Assembly: GCA_030426545.1 (NCBI GenBank)
Contig: JAUHYL010000019.1
Span: 1-57,611, forward strand
Direction: 5' to 3'
DNA length: 57,611 nucleotides
Source of the DNA: Gammaproteobacteria bacterium
GTDB taxonomy: Bacteria > Pseudomonadota > Gammaproteobacteria > Pseudomonadales > Halieaceae
The notes under the pieces are model-generated. The model was not told the DNA's origin. It made no database searches and was given only the letters and a program-made list of their open reading frames with translations. Positions 36,829 through 46,903 of the stretch are shown here, one piece after another. Positions within the stretch are counted from its first letter, which is position 1; the number at the start of each line of letters is the position of its first letter. Position numbers and translations under genes: made by a program.

Positions 36829-38028
36829 ATGAAATACCTGGTAACGATGCCCGCGCTGGCTGCGGCGATGCTCTTTCTACACTGCCTGCAAATACCGCGC
36901 GCCGCCGCTGACAGCCTGCCGGTGGACACCATGATCGCCGACACCGCGCTGCGCACCCATGTCGATAGCCGCCATGCCCGTGAATTGCTGCACCAGCCTC
37001 AGCTCAGCATCAGCAGCGGGAAATTCAATGACTACCTGACAGACAAGGATTGCCAACCTGGCAGCGAACTACCGGGTGTCGAGACTTTTCAGCGACTGAC
37101 GCAGGACTTTTCGACCGATACCGCCACGGCCCTGCTGATTCGCTGCCTGTATCAGCTGCCGCAGGTGTATCAGGCGCAAGCCCTGTTTCGCGAGGCTGCG
37201 CAAGCTCGCCGTGAGCTGGATACCCTCCAGGCTGACTACATGCGGTCTCGCACCCACCGCTACACCGTGTTATTCGTACCGGGTTGGGGATATCTCAGCA
37301 ACGGTGAGGTCACAGGCGGCAACCTGCGCAAACCGCGCGAGATAATCGGGGCACTCGGGTACGAGACACACCTCGTGCCGCTGAACGACTTTGGTTCGGT
37401 TGAAGACAACGCCATGATTATCGCCGACACCCTGCGCGAGCACCTGGGCAGGGGTAAACAGGTGCTGCTCGCCAGCGCCAGTTCCGGCGGACCGTCTGTC
37501 GCCATGGCGCTGAATGAACCGGACATCTTTTCCCACCCGGAGCTGGCTGGCTGGATCAATATCTGCGGCGTGTTGCGCGGCAGCCCGATCATCGATCACT
37601 TCACCCCCTGGCCACGGTCGCTGGTGATCCACGTGATCAACCTGTTTGAAGGCTGGACCAGGGACGAACTAAACAGCCTGAGTCGCAGCCGCAGTGCACC
37701 GCGCTTTCGCCAGTACCGCGCGCCCCCACAACTCACCGTATTGAACTACGTCGGCATACCGTTCTCGGGACAAGTCAGTGAAATGGGCCGCACGCTGTAC
37801 AGCTTGCTGCGCAAACAAGGGCCCAATGACGGTCTCACACTTATTCAAGATGCCATCGCACCCGGCTACACGGTCATGGCGATAGGTACCGATCACTTCA
37901 TCCGCGAAGATCCGGAGATCGATCTGAAAACAGCGGCGCTGCTGTCGGTGTTACTCAGGCTGATTGAGTCTAGTGCTCGCGGGTTGCCCGGAAATCAAGC
38001 TCAGGCCAGCGCTCTTCCATCAGGTTGA
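36829..38028 (+). CDS. Exported alpha/beta-hydrolase-like protein
   Basis: 399 residues with GGAGG 9 bases before the ATG. A signal peptide (about 1-27, ending RAAA) is followed by an N-terminal helical part (to about 140) and a C-terminal alpha/beta-hydrolase-like domain starting at [18 protein letters not shown]. The nucleophile-elbow candidate is Ser in [11 protein letters not shown] (about 222), a degenerate GxSxG. A late His in [10 protein letters not shown] (about 350) could complete a triad. The substrate is unknown. The last 59 bases overlap the 3' end of prfC on the other strand. It is probably regulated by the neighbouring membrane AraC protein. Confidence 0.75.
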   Translation: MKYLVTMPALAAAMLFLHCLQIPRAAADSLPVDTMIADTALRTHVDSRHARELLHQPQLSISSGKFNDYLTDKDCQPGSELPGVETFQRLTQDFSTDTATALLIRCLYQLPQVYQAQALFREAAQARRELDTLQADYMRSRTHRYTVLFVPGWGYLSNGEVTGGNLRKPREIIGALGYETHLVPLNDFGSVEDNAMIIADTLREHLGRGKQVLLASASSGGPSVAMALNEPDIFSHPELAGWINICGVLRGSPIIDHFTPWPRSLVIHVINLFEGWTRDELNSLSRSRSAPRFRQYRAPPQLTVLNYVGIPFSGQVSEMGRTLYSLLRKQGPNDGLTLIQDAIAPGYTVMAIGTDHFIREDPEIDLKTAALLSVLLRLIESSARGLPGNQAQASALPSG

Positions 38029-39553
38029 GGTTGACCCGCGTCGGTGCCAGGTAGGTAAGATAGCCGCCGCCGTCGATGGACAGGTGCTCGGATGCCTTCC
38101 TGCGAAACTCCTCGAGCTTGCGCTCGTCGTCGCAGAATATCCAACGCGCTGTATAGACGTTCACCGGCTCGTAAAGGGCTTCCACCTTGTACTCGTCCTG
38201 CAGGCGATAGGCCACCACGTCAAACTGCAACTGACCGACCGCACCTACCACCAACTCGGTGGAATCGATGGGGGCGAACACCTGGGTTGAGCCCTCCTCG
38301 GACAGTTGCTGCAGGCCGCGCTGCAGTTGTTTGGATTTCATAGGATCGGTGAGGCGAATGCGGCGGAACAGTTCCGGTGCGAAATGCGGGATGCCGGTAA
38401 AACTCAAATCCTCTCCGGCAGTGAAGGTGTCGCCAATCTGTATGGTGCCGTGATTGTGCAGGCCTATAATGTCGCCCGAGACCGCCTCGTCCACCAGCAC
38501 ACGGTCGCCCGCCTTGAAGCTCACTGCGTCGGCAATCTTCACGTCCTTACCCGTGCGCACATGGTGCATTTTCAGACCCTTGGAATAACTGCCGGAGCAA
38601 ATGCGCATGAACGCAATGCGATCGCGATGCCGCGGATCCATATTGGCCTGTATTTTGAAAACGAAACCGCTGAACTCGGGTTCCGATGCACCCACCGTAC
38701 GATCGGTGGTGTCGCGATCGAGGGGGGGCGGTGCCCACTGCACAAAGTCATCGAGCATTTCGCGCACGCCGAAATTGCCAAGTGCAGTACCGAAGAACAC
38801 CGGGCTCAGCTTGCCCGCCAGGAACGCATCGAGGTCAAACTCGTGGCTGGCGCCGCGCACCAGCTCTACTTCCTCGGCAAAGTCGTCGTACTCCTCGCCA
38901 AGGAGACTGCGCGCCGCCTCGCTGTCCAGCCCTTCGATGCGCTTGTCTTCCGGAAGAACGCTGCCCTTGCCCGGCGTAAACAGGTGGAGCGTATCGGTAT
39001 AGAGGTTGTAAACGCCCTTGAACTCCCTGCCCATACCGATGGGCCAGTTGATCGGCGCACCCTGGATTTTTAGTACGTCCTCAATCTCGTCGAGCAGCTC
39101 GATAGGGTCGCGAATGTCGCGGTCCATTTTGTTGACGAAACTGATAATGGGCGTATCGCGCAGGCGGCACACGTTCATCAGCTTGATCGTGCGATCCTCA
39201 ACGCCCTTGGCGCCGTCTATCACCATGAGCGCCGAATCGACGGCGGTAAGCGTGCGGTAGGTATCCTCGGAAAAATCCTCGTGGCCGGGGGTGTCGAGCA
39301 AATTGACGATGCGTTCCCGATAGGGAAACTGCATCACCGACGACGTTACCGAGATGCCGCGCTCCTGCTCCATGCTCATCCAGTCCGATGTCGCGTGTGG
39401 ACCTTTCTTGCCCTTGACGGTTCCGGCCACCTGTATCGCACTGCCGAGTAACAGCAGCTTCTCGGTAATGGTGGTCTTACCCGCGTCCGGGTGCGAGATG
39501 ATAGCGAAGGTGCGTCGCCTGCCGATCTCGTTCGCTAACGCTGTATCACTCAT
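37970..39553 (-). CDS. prfC: Peptide chain release factor 3
   Basis: 527 residues from the ATG at 39553 (E. coli has 529). GTPase motifs are [12 protein letters not shown] (G1), [14 protein letters not shown] (G3) and [10 protein letters not shown] (G4). The translation-factor domains II and III follow, and the protein ends in the typical ...RATREH. It recycles RF1/RF2 from the ribosome. The conserved end shows that the overlap with the convergent hydrolase gene is real on this side. Confidence 0.97.
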   Translation of the reverse strand: MSDTALANEIGRRRTFAIISHPDAGKTTITEKLLLLGSAIQVAGTVKGKKGPHATSDWMSMEQERGISVTSSVMQFPYRERIVNLLDTPGHEDFSEDTYRTLTAVDSALMVIDGAKGVEDRTIKLMNVCRLRDTPIISFVNKMDRDIRDPIELLDEIEDVLKIQGAPINWPIGMGREFKGVYNLYTDTLHLFTPGKGSVLPEDKRIEGLDSEAARSLLGEEYDDFAEEVELVRGASHEFDLDAFLAGKLSPVFFGTALGNFGVREMLDDFVQWAPPPLDRDTTDRTVGASEPEFSGFVFKIQANMDPRHRDRIAFMRICSGSYSKGLKMHHVRTGKDVKIADAVSFKAGDRVLVDEAVSGDIIGLHNHGTIQIGDTFTAGEDLSFTGIPHFAPELFRRIRLTDPMKSKQLQRGLQQLSEEGSTQVFAPIDSTELVVGAVGQLQFDVVAYRLQDEYKVEALYEPVNVYTARWIFCDDERKLEEFRRKASEHLSIDGGGYLTYLAPTRVNLNLMEERWPELDFRATREH

Positions 39554-39814
39554 TCCCGAATCCTGTTTCGCGTGCACTGCGGGACGACAAGTTTGCCGCC
39601 AGCCACCCGTGCCCCAAAAAGCGCGTAATTCTACTCGAAATCAGCCGAATTGCATTGAACAATTCCTGAGCAGCGGCGCGACGCACAGCACATCGGGTCT
39701 ACCTGGGCAAAACGGTGCGAAACGTTCACTCCATTGCGCTTTTCACTTATATTGACGGCTTACAAAACCCGGCTGTTCAAATGACAGCGCTTGCAGTTTA
39801 TAGGAACTCGCTCC

Positions 39815-40867
39815 ATGGGGGATGCCAAATCACCGAACCCTCTCGCGTTCAACGCAAGATTCCCCCTGTTGCACTCGCCGGCCGTCGCAGGCGCCACCCT
39901 GGCCATCGTCAGTACGGCACTGTGGGCAGCGCTGGAAGGCTGGGCTTCGGTACTGGGCGCCGGCTCTGCATCGGCCCTGACAGACGGCGTATTCGTCATG
40001 CTGCTCATGCTGCAGGCCGGTTACTACCTATCGGTGGCGCCACTGTTACGCCGGGCGGCCCTGCGTTGTATCGATGATCTGCGACCATTGCTGTTGAGCG
40101 AAAGCGGCGAACTGGACCGCATGGTGCAGCGCTTTTCCTCCGCCAAACTGCCCTACTTACGCTGGACGCTGCCGCTGGGTGCGCTGATCACGGTGGTGCT
40201 GCAGGAGTTACAGCTGCAACGATTCTCAAACTGGATGGCCAGCCCCTCCTTTGCGCTGGGGGAACTGGTCACGGTGCTGGCCGCATGGCTGACCTGGGGG
40301 CTGGGTCTCTCCGCCGCCACGCTGATGATTACCGACGCCGCTGCGATCAGGCACCTGGGTCGCAACGCTGTGACCATCGACCTGATGCGCATAGAGCGGC
40401 TCACCGCGTTTTCAAGATACGGGCTGCAGTTGTCTGGCGCCGTGGTCGGCCTGATGGCGTTGTGGGCCGTCAGCCTGGTACTGATCGATGCGTTCGTCGG
40501 CGTGAGTTGGGGGCAGACAACAGGCTACGTGGGCTTGTTGATGGTGGCGATTTACCTGTGTCTCGCCATCGCCGCTTTCGTTTACCCGCAGTTGGGCGTG
40601 CGCCACCATATCCGGCACCAGAAAGAACGGGTCTGTCATCAACTGACAGACCTGTTGCCCTCTTCCGATCAAGCCGTGTTGGCCGCGGGCAGCGACCCGG
40701 AGCGGCTGGCCGCGCTGCTGAGCAGCCGCAACCAGATACAGGCCATACCGGAATGGCCAGCAGGGCAGCATACTCGCGTGCGCCTGGTGGCCTATCTACT
40801 GGTGCCGCTGCTCTCCTGGAGCGCCGCGGCGCTGGTGGAAGAGGCTGTCTCACGGCTGATTGGCTGA
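39815..40867 (+). CDS. Polytopic membrane protein, unknown function
   Basis: 350 residues from the ATG at 39815 (AGGA 9 bases upstream). About six hydrophobic helices (about 23-45, 52-75, 105-122, 133-158, 195-218, 227-252) and one near the C-terminus (about 323-342). Charged loops include KERVCHQLTDLLPSS. The family is not recognised. It ends 42 bases before the regB-like gene in the same direction, so it may be expressed with the redox-sensing system. Confidence 0.7.
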   Translation: MGDAKSPNPLAFNARFPLLHSPAVAGATLAIVSTALWAALEGWASVLGAGSASALTDGVFVMLLMLQAGYYLSVAPLLRRAALRCIDDLRPLLLSESGELDRMVQRFSSAKLPYLRWTLPLGALITVVLQELQLQRFSNWMASPSFALGELVTVLAAWLTWGLGLSAATLMITDAAAIRHLGRNAVTIDLMRIERLTAFSRYGLQLSGAVVGLMALWAVSLVLIDAFVGVSWGQTTGYVGLLMVAIYLCLAIAAFVYPQLGVRHHIRHQKERVCHQLTDLLPSSDQAVLAAGSDPERLAALLSSRNQIQAIPEWPAGQHTRVRLVAYLLVPLLSWSAAALVEEAVSRLIG

Positions 40868-40897
40868 GTTGCAGCACTGTTCCCGCCCCGTCGACGC

Positions 40898-40903
40898 TAT
40901 AAT
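40898..40903 (+). promoter_or_regulatory. Perfect -10 box just before regB-like start
   Basis: TATAAT at 40898-40903 ends 6 bases before the GTG start at 40910, where transcription would be expected to begin. The -35 region is poor (CACTGT at 17 bases). No Shine-Dalgarno precedes the GTG. Confidence 0.4.
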
Positions 40904-40909
40904 GACCCG

Positions 40910-42223
40910 GTGAACACCCCCGTCGACAAACCCCAGCACGCCTACAGCCCGTCCAAGGACAATTTGCGCAACCTGCTGCTGATCCGCAGCATCGCGCTCC
41001 TCGGTCAGGCCTGTGTTCTCGGCTGGGTGATCTACACCGGGCAGGCACCCACCGGCGGCCTGCTCTGGGTGACGACCAGCCTGTGCCTGTTCGCGCTGCT
41101 GACGGCCGCCAGCCTGTGGCGCACCACGCGCGCAAGGCCAGTGGCCGATGGGGAATTTCTCGGCCAGTTGTTGGTGGATGTGCTGGGCTGGACGGCGCTG
41201 ATGTATTTCACCGGCGGCGCCAACAACCCATTCATCTCCTACTACATCGTGCCGGTTGTTATCGCGGCGGCGGTACTGCCCTGGCGTTATACCTGGCTGG
41301 TCGCCGGGGCCACTACACTGGCCTATAGCCTGCTGCTGTACGTTTATCAACCCTTCCCCCTGTTCACGCCGCACGCAGCCATGGGCCATGGCGATAGCGG
41401 CAACGTGCATATCCTCGGCATGTGGTTCAATTTTCTTTTCTCAGTGGGTTTGATCACGTTCTTCGTGGTGCGCATGGCAGCAACCCTGCGGCGCCAGGAA
41501 GACATGGCAGTGGCGCGGCGAGAAGACAGGTTGCGCAACGACCAGATCATGGCCGTGGCCAGCCTCGCGGCCGGCACCGCCCACGAACTGGGCACACCAC
41601 TGGCGACCATGACGGTACTGGTGGATGAAATGCTCGCCGGGAGCGGCCTCGATGAACGCGCGCGCAAGGATTGCGAATTGCTGCAAGGGCAGTTGGCGCA
41701 ATGCAAGGCCACCCTGTCGGAGTTGAGCGCGACCGCCGAGCAGCACTCACTGGAGAATACGCGCCGCATCAACAGTGCCACCTTTGCGCGACAGACACTG
41801 GAGCGCTGGGCGGTGCGCCGCCCCGGCACGGCCTACGTGTTTGACTGTGACAACCGCGAGGCGGCCGACAGCCCGGACATCGACGCGGATCCAACCCTGG
41901 CCCAGGCCATGGAGAATCTGCTCAATAACGCCGCCGATACCGGTTCCGAGAAAGTGGCTGTCACCCTGCACTGGAACAGCGATGAGGTAGAGATCAGAAT
42001 TCGCGATTGGGGCAGAGGCATAGACCCGGAAATCATCGCCCGGGTTGGCAGGCCGATGCAGCGCGCAGATCATTCCGGCCTCGGTATAGGCCTGATGCTG
42101 TGCCGCGCCAGCGTAGAACGCCACGGAGGACGTCTGGCGTTGAGTAACCCGGCAGAGGGAGGTGCGCTGGCAACGATAACGCTGCCGGCATGTCTGCCTG
42201 CAAAAGCGAACGACGCATCATGA
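40910..42223 (+). CDS. regB: RegB/PrrB/RoxS-type redox sensor histidine kinase
   Basis: 437 residues from GTG. Six membrane helices (about 21-190) include the quinone-binding signature GGANNPF (102-108). The H-box AHELGTPLA has phospho-accepting His225. The redox-switch cysteine is Cys265 (QLAQCKATL), the same residue number as known for Rhodobacter RegB. The ATPase domain has NLLNNAAD (N), DWGRGI (G1) and GLGIGLML (G2). It senses the membrane quinone pool and phosphorylates the response regulator encoded next, which it overlaps by 4 bases (ATGA). Confidence 0.94.
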   Translation: MNTPVDKPQHAYSPSKDNLRNLLLIRSIALLGQACVLGWVIYTGQAPTGGLLWVTTSLCLFALLTAASLWRTTRARPVADGEFLGQLLVDVLGWTALMYFTGGANNPFISYYIVPVVIAAAVLPWRYTWLVAGATTLAYSLLLYVYQPFPLFTPHAAMGHGDSGNVHILGMWFNFLFSVGLITFFVVRMAATLRRQEDMAVARREDRLRNDQIMAVASLAAGTAHELGTPLATMTVLVDEMLAGSGLDERARKDCELLQGQLAQCKATLSELSATAEQHSLENTRRINSATFARQTLERWAVRRPGTAYVFDCDNREAADSPDIDADPTLAQAMENLLNNAADTGSEKVAVTLHWNSDEVEIRIRDWGRGIDPEIIARVGRPMQRADHSGLGIGLMLCRASVERHGGRLALSNPAEGGALATITLPACLPAKANDAS

Positions 42224-42744
42224 AGATACTGTTGATCGACGACGACGAGGTATTCACCGAGGTCATGGCGCGCAGCTTTCAGCGCCAGGGGTTTACCACG
42301 AAATGTTGTGCTGACGCTGACGCCGCGCTGACAGCCTGTGCGAGGTTTCAGCCCACGCACATCCTGCTGGATCTCAACATGCCCGGAAAATCCGGGCTGA
42401 TCGTACTGCCCGATCTACTACAACAGGCACCACAGGCCAAACTTGTAGTGCTCACTGGCTATTCCAGCATCGCTACGGCTGTCGCCGCCACCAAGGCCGG
42501 CGCCGTCAACTACCTGTGCAAACCTGCGACGGTGGACGATATCCTGCGCGCTTTCGAGGGCTCGCAGGAAAGTGGGGCTGCGCAGGTGCCCAGTGATCCG
42601 ATATCCGTCGACAGGCTGGAGTGGGAGCACATTCAACGTGTGCTCAAGGAAAACGACGACAATATTTCCGCGACTGCCCGCGCGCTGGGCATGCACCGGC
42701 GCACGCTGCAACGGAAGCTGCAGAAACGTCCCGTACGACGCTAA
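42220..42744 (+). CDS. regA: RegA/PrrA/RoxR-type response regulator
   Basis: 174 residues from the ATG at 42220. The receiver domain (about 1-118) has acidic IDDDE, phospho-acceptor Asp in [13 protein letters not shown], the switch region [11 protein letters not shown] and Lys in YLCKPA. A short linker leads to the Fis-type helix-turn-helix [23 protein letters not shown], near identical to the RegA consensus. It controls respiration and energy genes in response to redox state. It overlaps regB by 4 bases and the convergent lipB by 4. Confidence 0.95.
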   Translation: MKILLIDDDEVFTEVMARSFQRQGFTTKCCADADAALTACARFQPTHILLDLNMPGKSGLIVLPDLLQQAPQAKLVVLTGYSSIATAVAATKAGAVNYLCKPATVDDILRAFEGSQESGAAQVPSDPISVDRLEWEHIQRVLKENDDNISATARALGMHRRTLQRKLQKRPVRR

Positions 42745-43373
42745 ACGCGGCTTTCCACCAGGGCATCGGCGACGGTGTCAGCCAGGTGCTCACCCACGGC
42801 ATCCATTTCCACAGCGCCCGGCGCTAGCAACTGCGCCATCGACGTCACCTGCAGGCCCTCGTAGCCGCAGGGGTTGATGCGACCGAACGGCTCCAGATCC
42901 ATGTCTACATTGAGTGACAGGCCATGATAGCTACAGCCCTTGCGCACCCGCAGACCCAGAGACGCGATTTTCTCGCCACCCACATAGACTCCCGGCGCTC
43001 CGGGATCGGCCACGGCTTCGATACCGTGAGCCGCAAGTAGTGAGACGATGCTGTTTTCTATCAGGCTGACCAGGTCGCGCACACCGAGGCTGCGTCGACG
43101 CAAATCCACCAGTAAATAGAGGATCCATTGACCAGGACCGTGATAGGTCACCTGACCGCCGCGATCCACCTGCACCACCGGGATATCGCCTGGCGCCAGC
43201 ACATGCTCGGCCTTGCCCGCCTGACCCTGCGTAAAAACGCGGCTGTGCTGTAACAACCAGAGTTCATCGGGTGTTTCGGGGGTGCGTGAGTCCGTAAACG
43301 TTTTCATGGCCTCAAACGTGGGCAGGTAGTCGACTACACCCAGTGTCTTGATAAGCGGCCGGGGGTGCTGCAC
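42741..43373 (-). CDS. lipB: Octanoyl-[ACP]:protein octanoyltransferase
   Basis: 210 residues from a GTG 3 bases after the ybeD stop. Moves octanoyl groups from ACP to lipoyl domains. The active site has [16 protein letters not shown], Lys in [14 protein letters not shown], and the acyl-accepting Cys in INPCGYEGL. The gene ends 4 bases into regA on the opposite strand. LipA is not in the window. Confidence 0.96.
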   Translation of the reverse strand: MQHPRPLIKTLGVVDYLPTFEAMKTFTDSRTPETPDELWLLQHSRVFTQGQAGKAEHVLAPGDIPVVQVDRGGQVTYHGPGQWILYLLVDLRRRSLGVRDLVSLIENSIVSLLAAHGIEAVADPGAPGVYVGGEKIASLGLRVRKGCSYHGLSLNVDMDLEPFGRINPCGYEGLQVTSMAQLLAPGAVEMDAVGEHLADTVADALVESRV

Positions 43374-43376
43374 GCG

Positions 43377-43652
43377 TCAAAGCACCATCTGAACGTGCCC
43401 GGTGGCCATCAGGTCCTGGTGCAGCGCCTTGAGCTGCTCCTTGCCCGTCGCCGTAATGGTGACAGTGATGGCGGTGAAGGTGCCCTTGCGGCTTTCGCGT
43501 ACGGTGATGGTGGTTTGGTCGAAGCCGGGTGCGTGGCGTTCAAAGACCTCCAGCACCAGCGCGTGAAACTCATCGCCCTTGCGCCCCAGCACCTTGATCG
43601 GGTAGTCGCAGGGGAACTCAATTTTTGGCGTTTCCTGATCGGACATATCCAT
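43377..43652 (-). CDS. ybeD: YbeD/DUF493 family protein
   Basis: About 91 residues, from the ATG at 43652 or the in-frame one at 43646; neither has a strong ribosome site. Small ferredoxin-like alpha/beta fold with the family pattern KIEFPCDYPIKVLGR and a C-terminal ...HQDLMATGHVQMVL. Function is not established; the ybeD–lipB pairing is widely conserved and suggests a link with lipoate metabolism. Confidence 0.9.
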   Translation of the reverse strand: MDMSDQETPKIEFPCDYPIKVLGRKGDEFHALVLEVFERHAPGFDQTTITVRESRKGTFTAITVTITATGKEQLKALHQDLMATGHVQMVL

Positions 43653-43680
43653 ACGGCCCCGGGGCGATTTGAAGTTAAGC

Positions 43681-44841
43681 TCAGGTACTGAACAGACTGG
43701 CAATCCACATCAGCAGCATATCCCAGAGACGCGCGAACAGCCCGCCGGCTTCTGCGGCTTCCAGTGCCACCAGCGGGCCACGATGCACGGTTTCACCATC
43801 GAGACTGAGAACCAGGGTTCCTACCTTGTCGCCGATCGCCAGGGGGGCGAGTAGTGGGTCATCCACTTCCAGCGCCGTTTCCAGGTGCTTGCTCTTGCCG
43901 CGGGGCAGCGTTAGCACCACTGCATCCTGCACACCGACAGAGAGGTAATCGGCCGCGCCTTTCCAGATGCGCGGTGTGTCCAGTTCAGTGCCGGGGGCAT
44001 AGACCTCACTGGTTTCGAAAAAGCGGAATCCGTAATTCAGCAGGCTGCGGGTTTCATTCTTACGCGCACGCTTGCTGTCGGTGCCCAGCACGACGGAAAT
44101 CAGGCGCATGCCGCGGCGCTCTGCTGAAGCGACCAGGCAATACCCCGCCTCCTCTGTGTGCCCGGTCTTCAGTCCATCCACCGTCGCATCCTCGGCCATC
44201 AGCGTATTGCGATTGAACTGCCGGATACCGTTGAAGGTGAACTCCCGCTCTTTATAGATCGCATACTGCTCGGGGTGATCACGGATCATTGCGCCGGCGA
44301 GAATCGACAGATCCCTGGCGGTGGTGATGTGATCGGGATCCGGCAAGCCGTGGGAATTGGTGTAATAGGTGTCTACCATTCCCAGTTTCTGCGCCGTGTT
44401 GTTCATCATGTCCGCAAAGACCGCTTCGCTGCCCGCAATGTGCTCGGCGACAGCCACGGTGGCGTCATTGCCGGAAGAAATAATAATGCCGCGCTGCAGA
44501 TCTGCGATGGAAACTTCCATACCCGGCTCGATCCACATCAGGGAAGAACCGGCAAAGACCGGGTTTTGTGACCACGCGTTCTCGCTCACCGTCACCTTAT
44601 CGGTCTCGCTGACACGGCCCTCTGCAATTTCCCGCGCGAGCAGGTAGCTGGTCATCATCTTGGTGAGGCTCGCCGGAGGCAGCGGCATATCGGCATTGTG
44701 CTCGGCCAACACCTCGCCGCTGGTGGCATCCACTAACAGCCATGCCTTCGCCGAAAGCTGCGGCGGCGCCGGTACTATGCCAGCCGCCTGCGTACTACAA
44801 GTGACAATTGCGAGAAGGGCAATGCAGAAAAGTCGGTACAT
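43681..44841 (-). CDS. dacA: D-alanyl-D-alanine carboxypeptidase (PBP5/6 type)
   Basis: 386 residues from the ATG at 44841, which opens a signal peptide (about 1-20, ending TQA). Penicillin-binding motifs are SLTK (SxxK), SGN in IISSGNDATVA, and KTG in DGLKTGHTEEAGYC. The C-terminal beta-rich domain ends with an amphipathic helix (LWDMLLMWIASLF) that binds the inner membrane. It trims the terminal D-Ala from pentapeptide stems. It follows rlpA after 198 bases and precedes ybeD–lipB, as in pseudomonads. Confidence 0.95.
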   Translation of the reverse strand: MYRLFCIALLAIVTCSTQAAGIVPAPPQLSAKAWLLVDATSGEVLAEHNADMPLPPASLTKMMTSYLLAREIAEGRVSETDKVTVSENAWSQNPVFAGSSLMWIEPGMEVSIADLQRGIIISSGNDATVAVAEHIAGSEAVFADMMNNTAQKLGMVDTYYTNSHGLPDPDHITTARDLSILAGAMIRDHPEQYAIYKEREFTFNGIRQFNRNTLMAEDATVDGLKTGHTEEAGYCLVASAERRGMRLISVVLGTDSKRARKNETRSLLNYGFRFFETSEVYAPGTELDTPRIWKGAADYLSVGVQDAVVLTLPRGKSKHLETALEVDDPLLAPLAIGDKVGTLVLSLDGETVHRGPLVALEAAEAGGLFARLWDMLLMWIASLFST

Positions 44842-45039
44842 GAAGGATAAATCCCCGGGATGCGTTATGGCGGCTGTTGGTAGCGATGTCATGGGCGGCG
44901 GCTCTGAACCTGGAGGCAACCCCGATGGCCGGAATGTTAACGCAAGCGGCCGGTAGAAAGCATCCCCGGCGCCCTTTCCCGCCGCAAATCCGGACATTGA
45001 CGCGGAAACCAGCGCTCAGACGCACAAACCCATCGCCGT

Positions 45040-45828
45040 CTAGGGCAGTGGCTGACCGGGTTCGTAACCTATGTTGCGCAGGGTTTGCTGTACGGTCTCC
45101 ATCTGCGCGACATCCTGCATGGGGCCAATGCGCACCCGGTACAGCCTGCCCGTGACGGTATCCACCGGGCTGACAGCCACGGGGGCCGCCACCAGCGCCT
45201 GCAGTTCAACCTGTAGACGCTGCGCTGAGGATTGCGAGCCGAATGCGCCTACCTGTAAGAATCGGTAACTACCCAGAGGCACCCGCCGACGATCGTCCAC
45301 CCCGTCAAGATCGATTAACTCCACACGCACACGCGCGGTGCCCTGCTCCATGAAGCCCAGCTTGACTGCCGCCGCGTAGGATAGATCGATCAGCCGGTCC
45401 GCGTGAAACGGGCCCCTGTCGTTTACGCGCACAACGACCGAAGCGCCGTTTTCAATATTAGTGACGCGGGCATAACTGGGAATAGGCAGCGTCTTGTGCG
45501 CTGCACTGGGCTGGTACAGGTCAAAAATCTCGCCGTTGGACGTCTCGTAGCCGTTGAACTTGGTGCCGTACCAGGAGGCGATGCCCTCCTCGCTATAACC
45601 GCGGTGGTTTTCGAGCACCTCATAGGTCACCCCGTTGACGGTGTAAGGGCTGGTATTACCGACGGCGAGCAAAGGATCCGGCCGGGGTACCGCATCCAGC
45701 ACTTCGTGCGCAGCAATCGGCCTCGGTGGCGCTGCATCCTGTTGCTGCGCGTAACGAGAGTCGCGCTCGGTCAACGAGCACGATGCGAGTAGCGCTAGCG
45801 CGAAAGTGAGGGCAAGCGGTGCCCTCAC
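45040..45828 (-). CDS. rlpA: RlpA septal lipoprotein, lytic transglycosylase family
   Basis: 262 residues from a GTG that overlaps the mltB stop (GTGA). A lipoprotein signal with lipobox LLASC is followed by a double-psi beta-barrel (about 75-165) with GIASWYGTKFNGYETSNGE and VRVNDRGPF, where the Asp of the catalytic His/Asp pair sits. A C-terminal SPOR domain (about 185-262) binds denuded glycan at the septum. It cleaves stem-less glycan in Pseudomonas. Confidence 0.94.
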   Translation of the reverse strand: MRAPLALTFALALLASCSLTERDSRYAQQQDAAPPRPIAAHEVLDAVPRPDPLLAVGNTSPYTVNGVTYEVLENHRGYSEEGIASWYGTKFNGYETSNGEIFDLYQPSAAHKTLPIPSYARVTNIENGASVVVRVNDRGPFHADRLIDLSYAAAVKLGFMEQGTARVRVELIDLDGVDDRRRVPLGSYRFLQVGAFGSQSSAQRLQVELQALVAAPVAVSPVDTVTGRLYRVRIGPMQDVAQMETVQQTLRNIGYEPGQPLP

Positions 45829-46829
45829 TGGTTCTCCGCGATGGCCGCCTGGCTCAGGCGCTGACTCAGCTGATAAACACTCATCGCGTACATGGCACTG
45901 TGATTGTAACGGGTGATGACATAAAAATTGTGCAGGCCCAGCCAGTATTCATGGCCGTCCTCCAGTTCAAACTTCATCGCCGTCGCCACTGCCTGCGGAT
46001 CGATAGCAGCGGTCGCGTGCACGCCGGCCTCGGCAAACTCCGCCACCGTGCGCTCGGGCTTGAGGCCGCTGCGCCCCTGCACGAACCAGTCGTCAGACAC
46101 TTCGCCCTTCACCTGCGCAGGAAACACCACCGCTTCGCCGGGACGCCAGCCGTGCCGCTTGAAGTAATTGGCGACACTGCCGATAGCATCCACCGGGTTC
46201 TTCCAGATGTCCGCGCTGCCATCGCCGTCAAAATCCACCGCGTAGCTGCGGTAGCTACTGGGCATGAACTGGCCATAGCCCATGGCGCCGGCATAGGAAC
46301 CGGTCAGCTTCGCAGGGTCCAGGCCCTGGTCACGGGTGAGAATAAGGTAGTGCTTGAGCTCACTGGTAAAAAACGGGGAGCGCCGCGGGTAGTCAAATGC
46401 CAGTGTGGCCAGGGCGTCAAGCACACGGTAACTGCCGGTGATGCGGCCGTAGCTCGTCTCTACGCCGATAATAGCGACGATGATCTCGGCCGGAACGCCT
46501 GTTTCCTGCTCCGCCCGGGCCAGCGTTGCGCGGTGTTCGGCAAAAAACTCTCGCCCCTGCTTCTCGCGCAGGTCATTGATGAAAATTCTGCGGTACTCGA
46601 ACCACGGCTTGGTTTTTTCCGCAGGTCGCGCAATCGCCTCCAGAATACTGTCCTGCTTTTCGGCCTCGGCGAAAACCCGCAACAGCGCGTCCCGCTCGAA
46701 ACCCTCCTCGGCTACCAGCTCATCCACGATCGCAAGCGCGGCAGGGTTTTCGCCGTAGTTTTCCGCCGCACAGGACAGGGTCGGCCAGGTAAAAATCACA
46801 ACCAACAGGCTGCGCAGATAAACGGACAT
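45825..46829 (-). CDS. mltB: Membrane-bound lytic murein transglycosylase B
   Basis: 334 residues from the ATG at 46829, chosen because it begins a signal peptide (MSVYLRSLLVVIFTWPTLSCAAE). A further in-frame ATG at 46907 overlaps the rodA stop as ATGA but would add 26 polar residues ahead of the signal. Catalytic Glu in IIGVETSYGRITG; other motifs are GAMGYGQFMPSSYRSYAVDFDGDG. It generates anhydro-muropeptides. TLSC is a weak lipobox, so membrane anchoring is uncertain. Confidence 0.92.
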   Translation of the reverse strand: MSVYLRSLLVVIFTWPTLSCAAENYGENPAALAIVDELVAEEGFERDALLRVFAEAEKQDSILEAIARPAEKTKPWFEYRRIFINDLREKQGREFFAEHRATLARAEQETGVPAEIIVAIIGVETSYGRITGSYRVLDALATLAFDYPRRSPFFTSELKHYLILTRDQGLDPAKLTGSYAGAMGYGQFMPSSYRSYAVDFDGDGSADIWKNPVDAIGSVANYFKRHGWRPGEAVVFPAQVKGEVSDDWFVQGRSGLKPERTVAEFAEAGVHATAAIDPQAVATAMKFELEDGHEYWLGLHNFYVITRYNHSAMYAMSVYQLSQRLSQAAIAENQ

Positions 46830-46903
46830 GAGGATTCTCTCGTAAGCTCCCTGAAGAAGCGGATTGTCGTACTTGTTGCGGCACGCCTGTTTCGTCAACA
46901 AGG

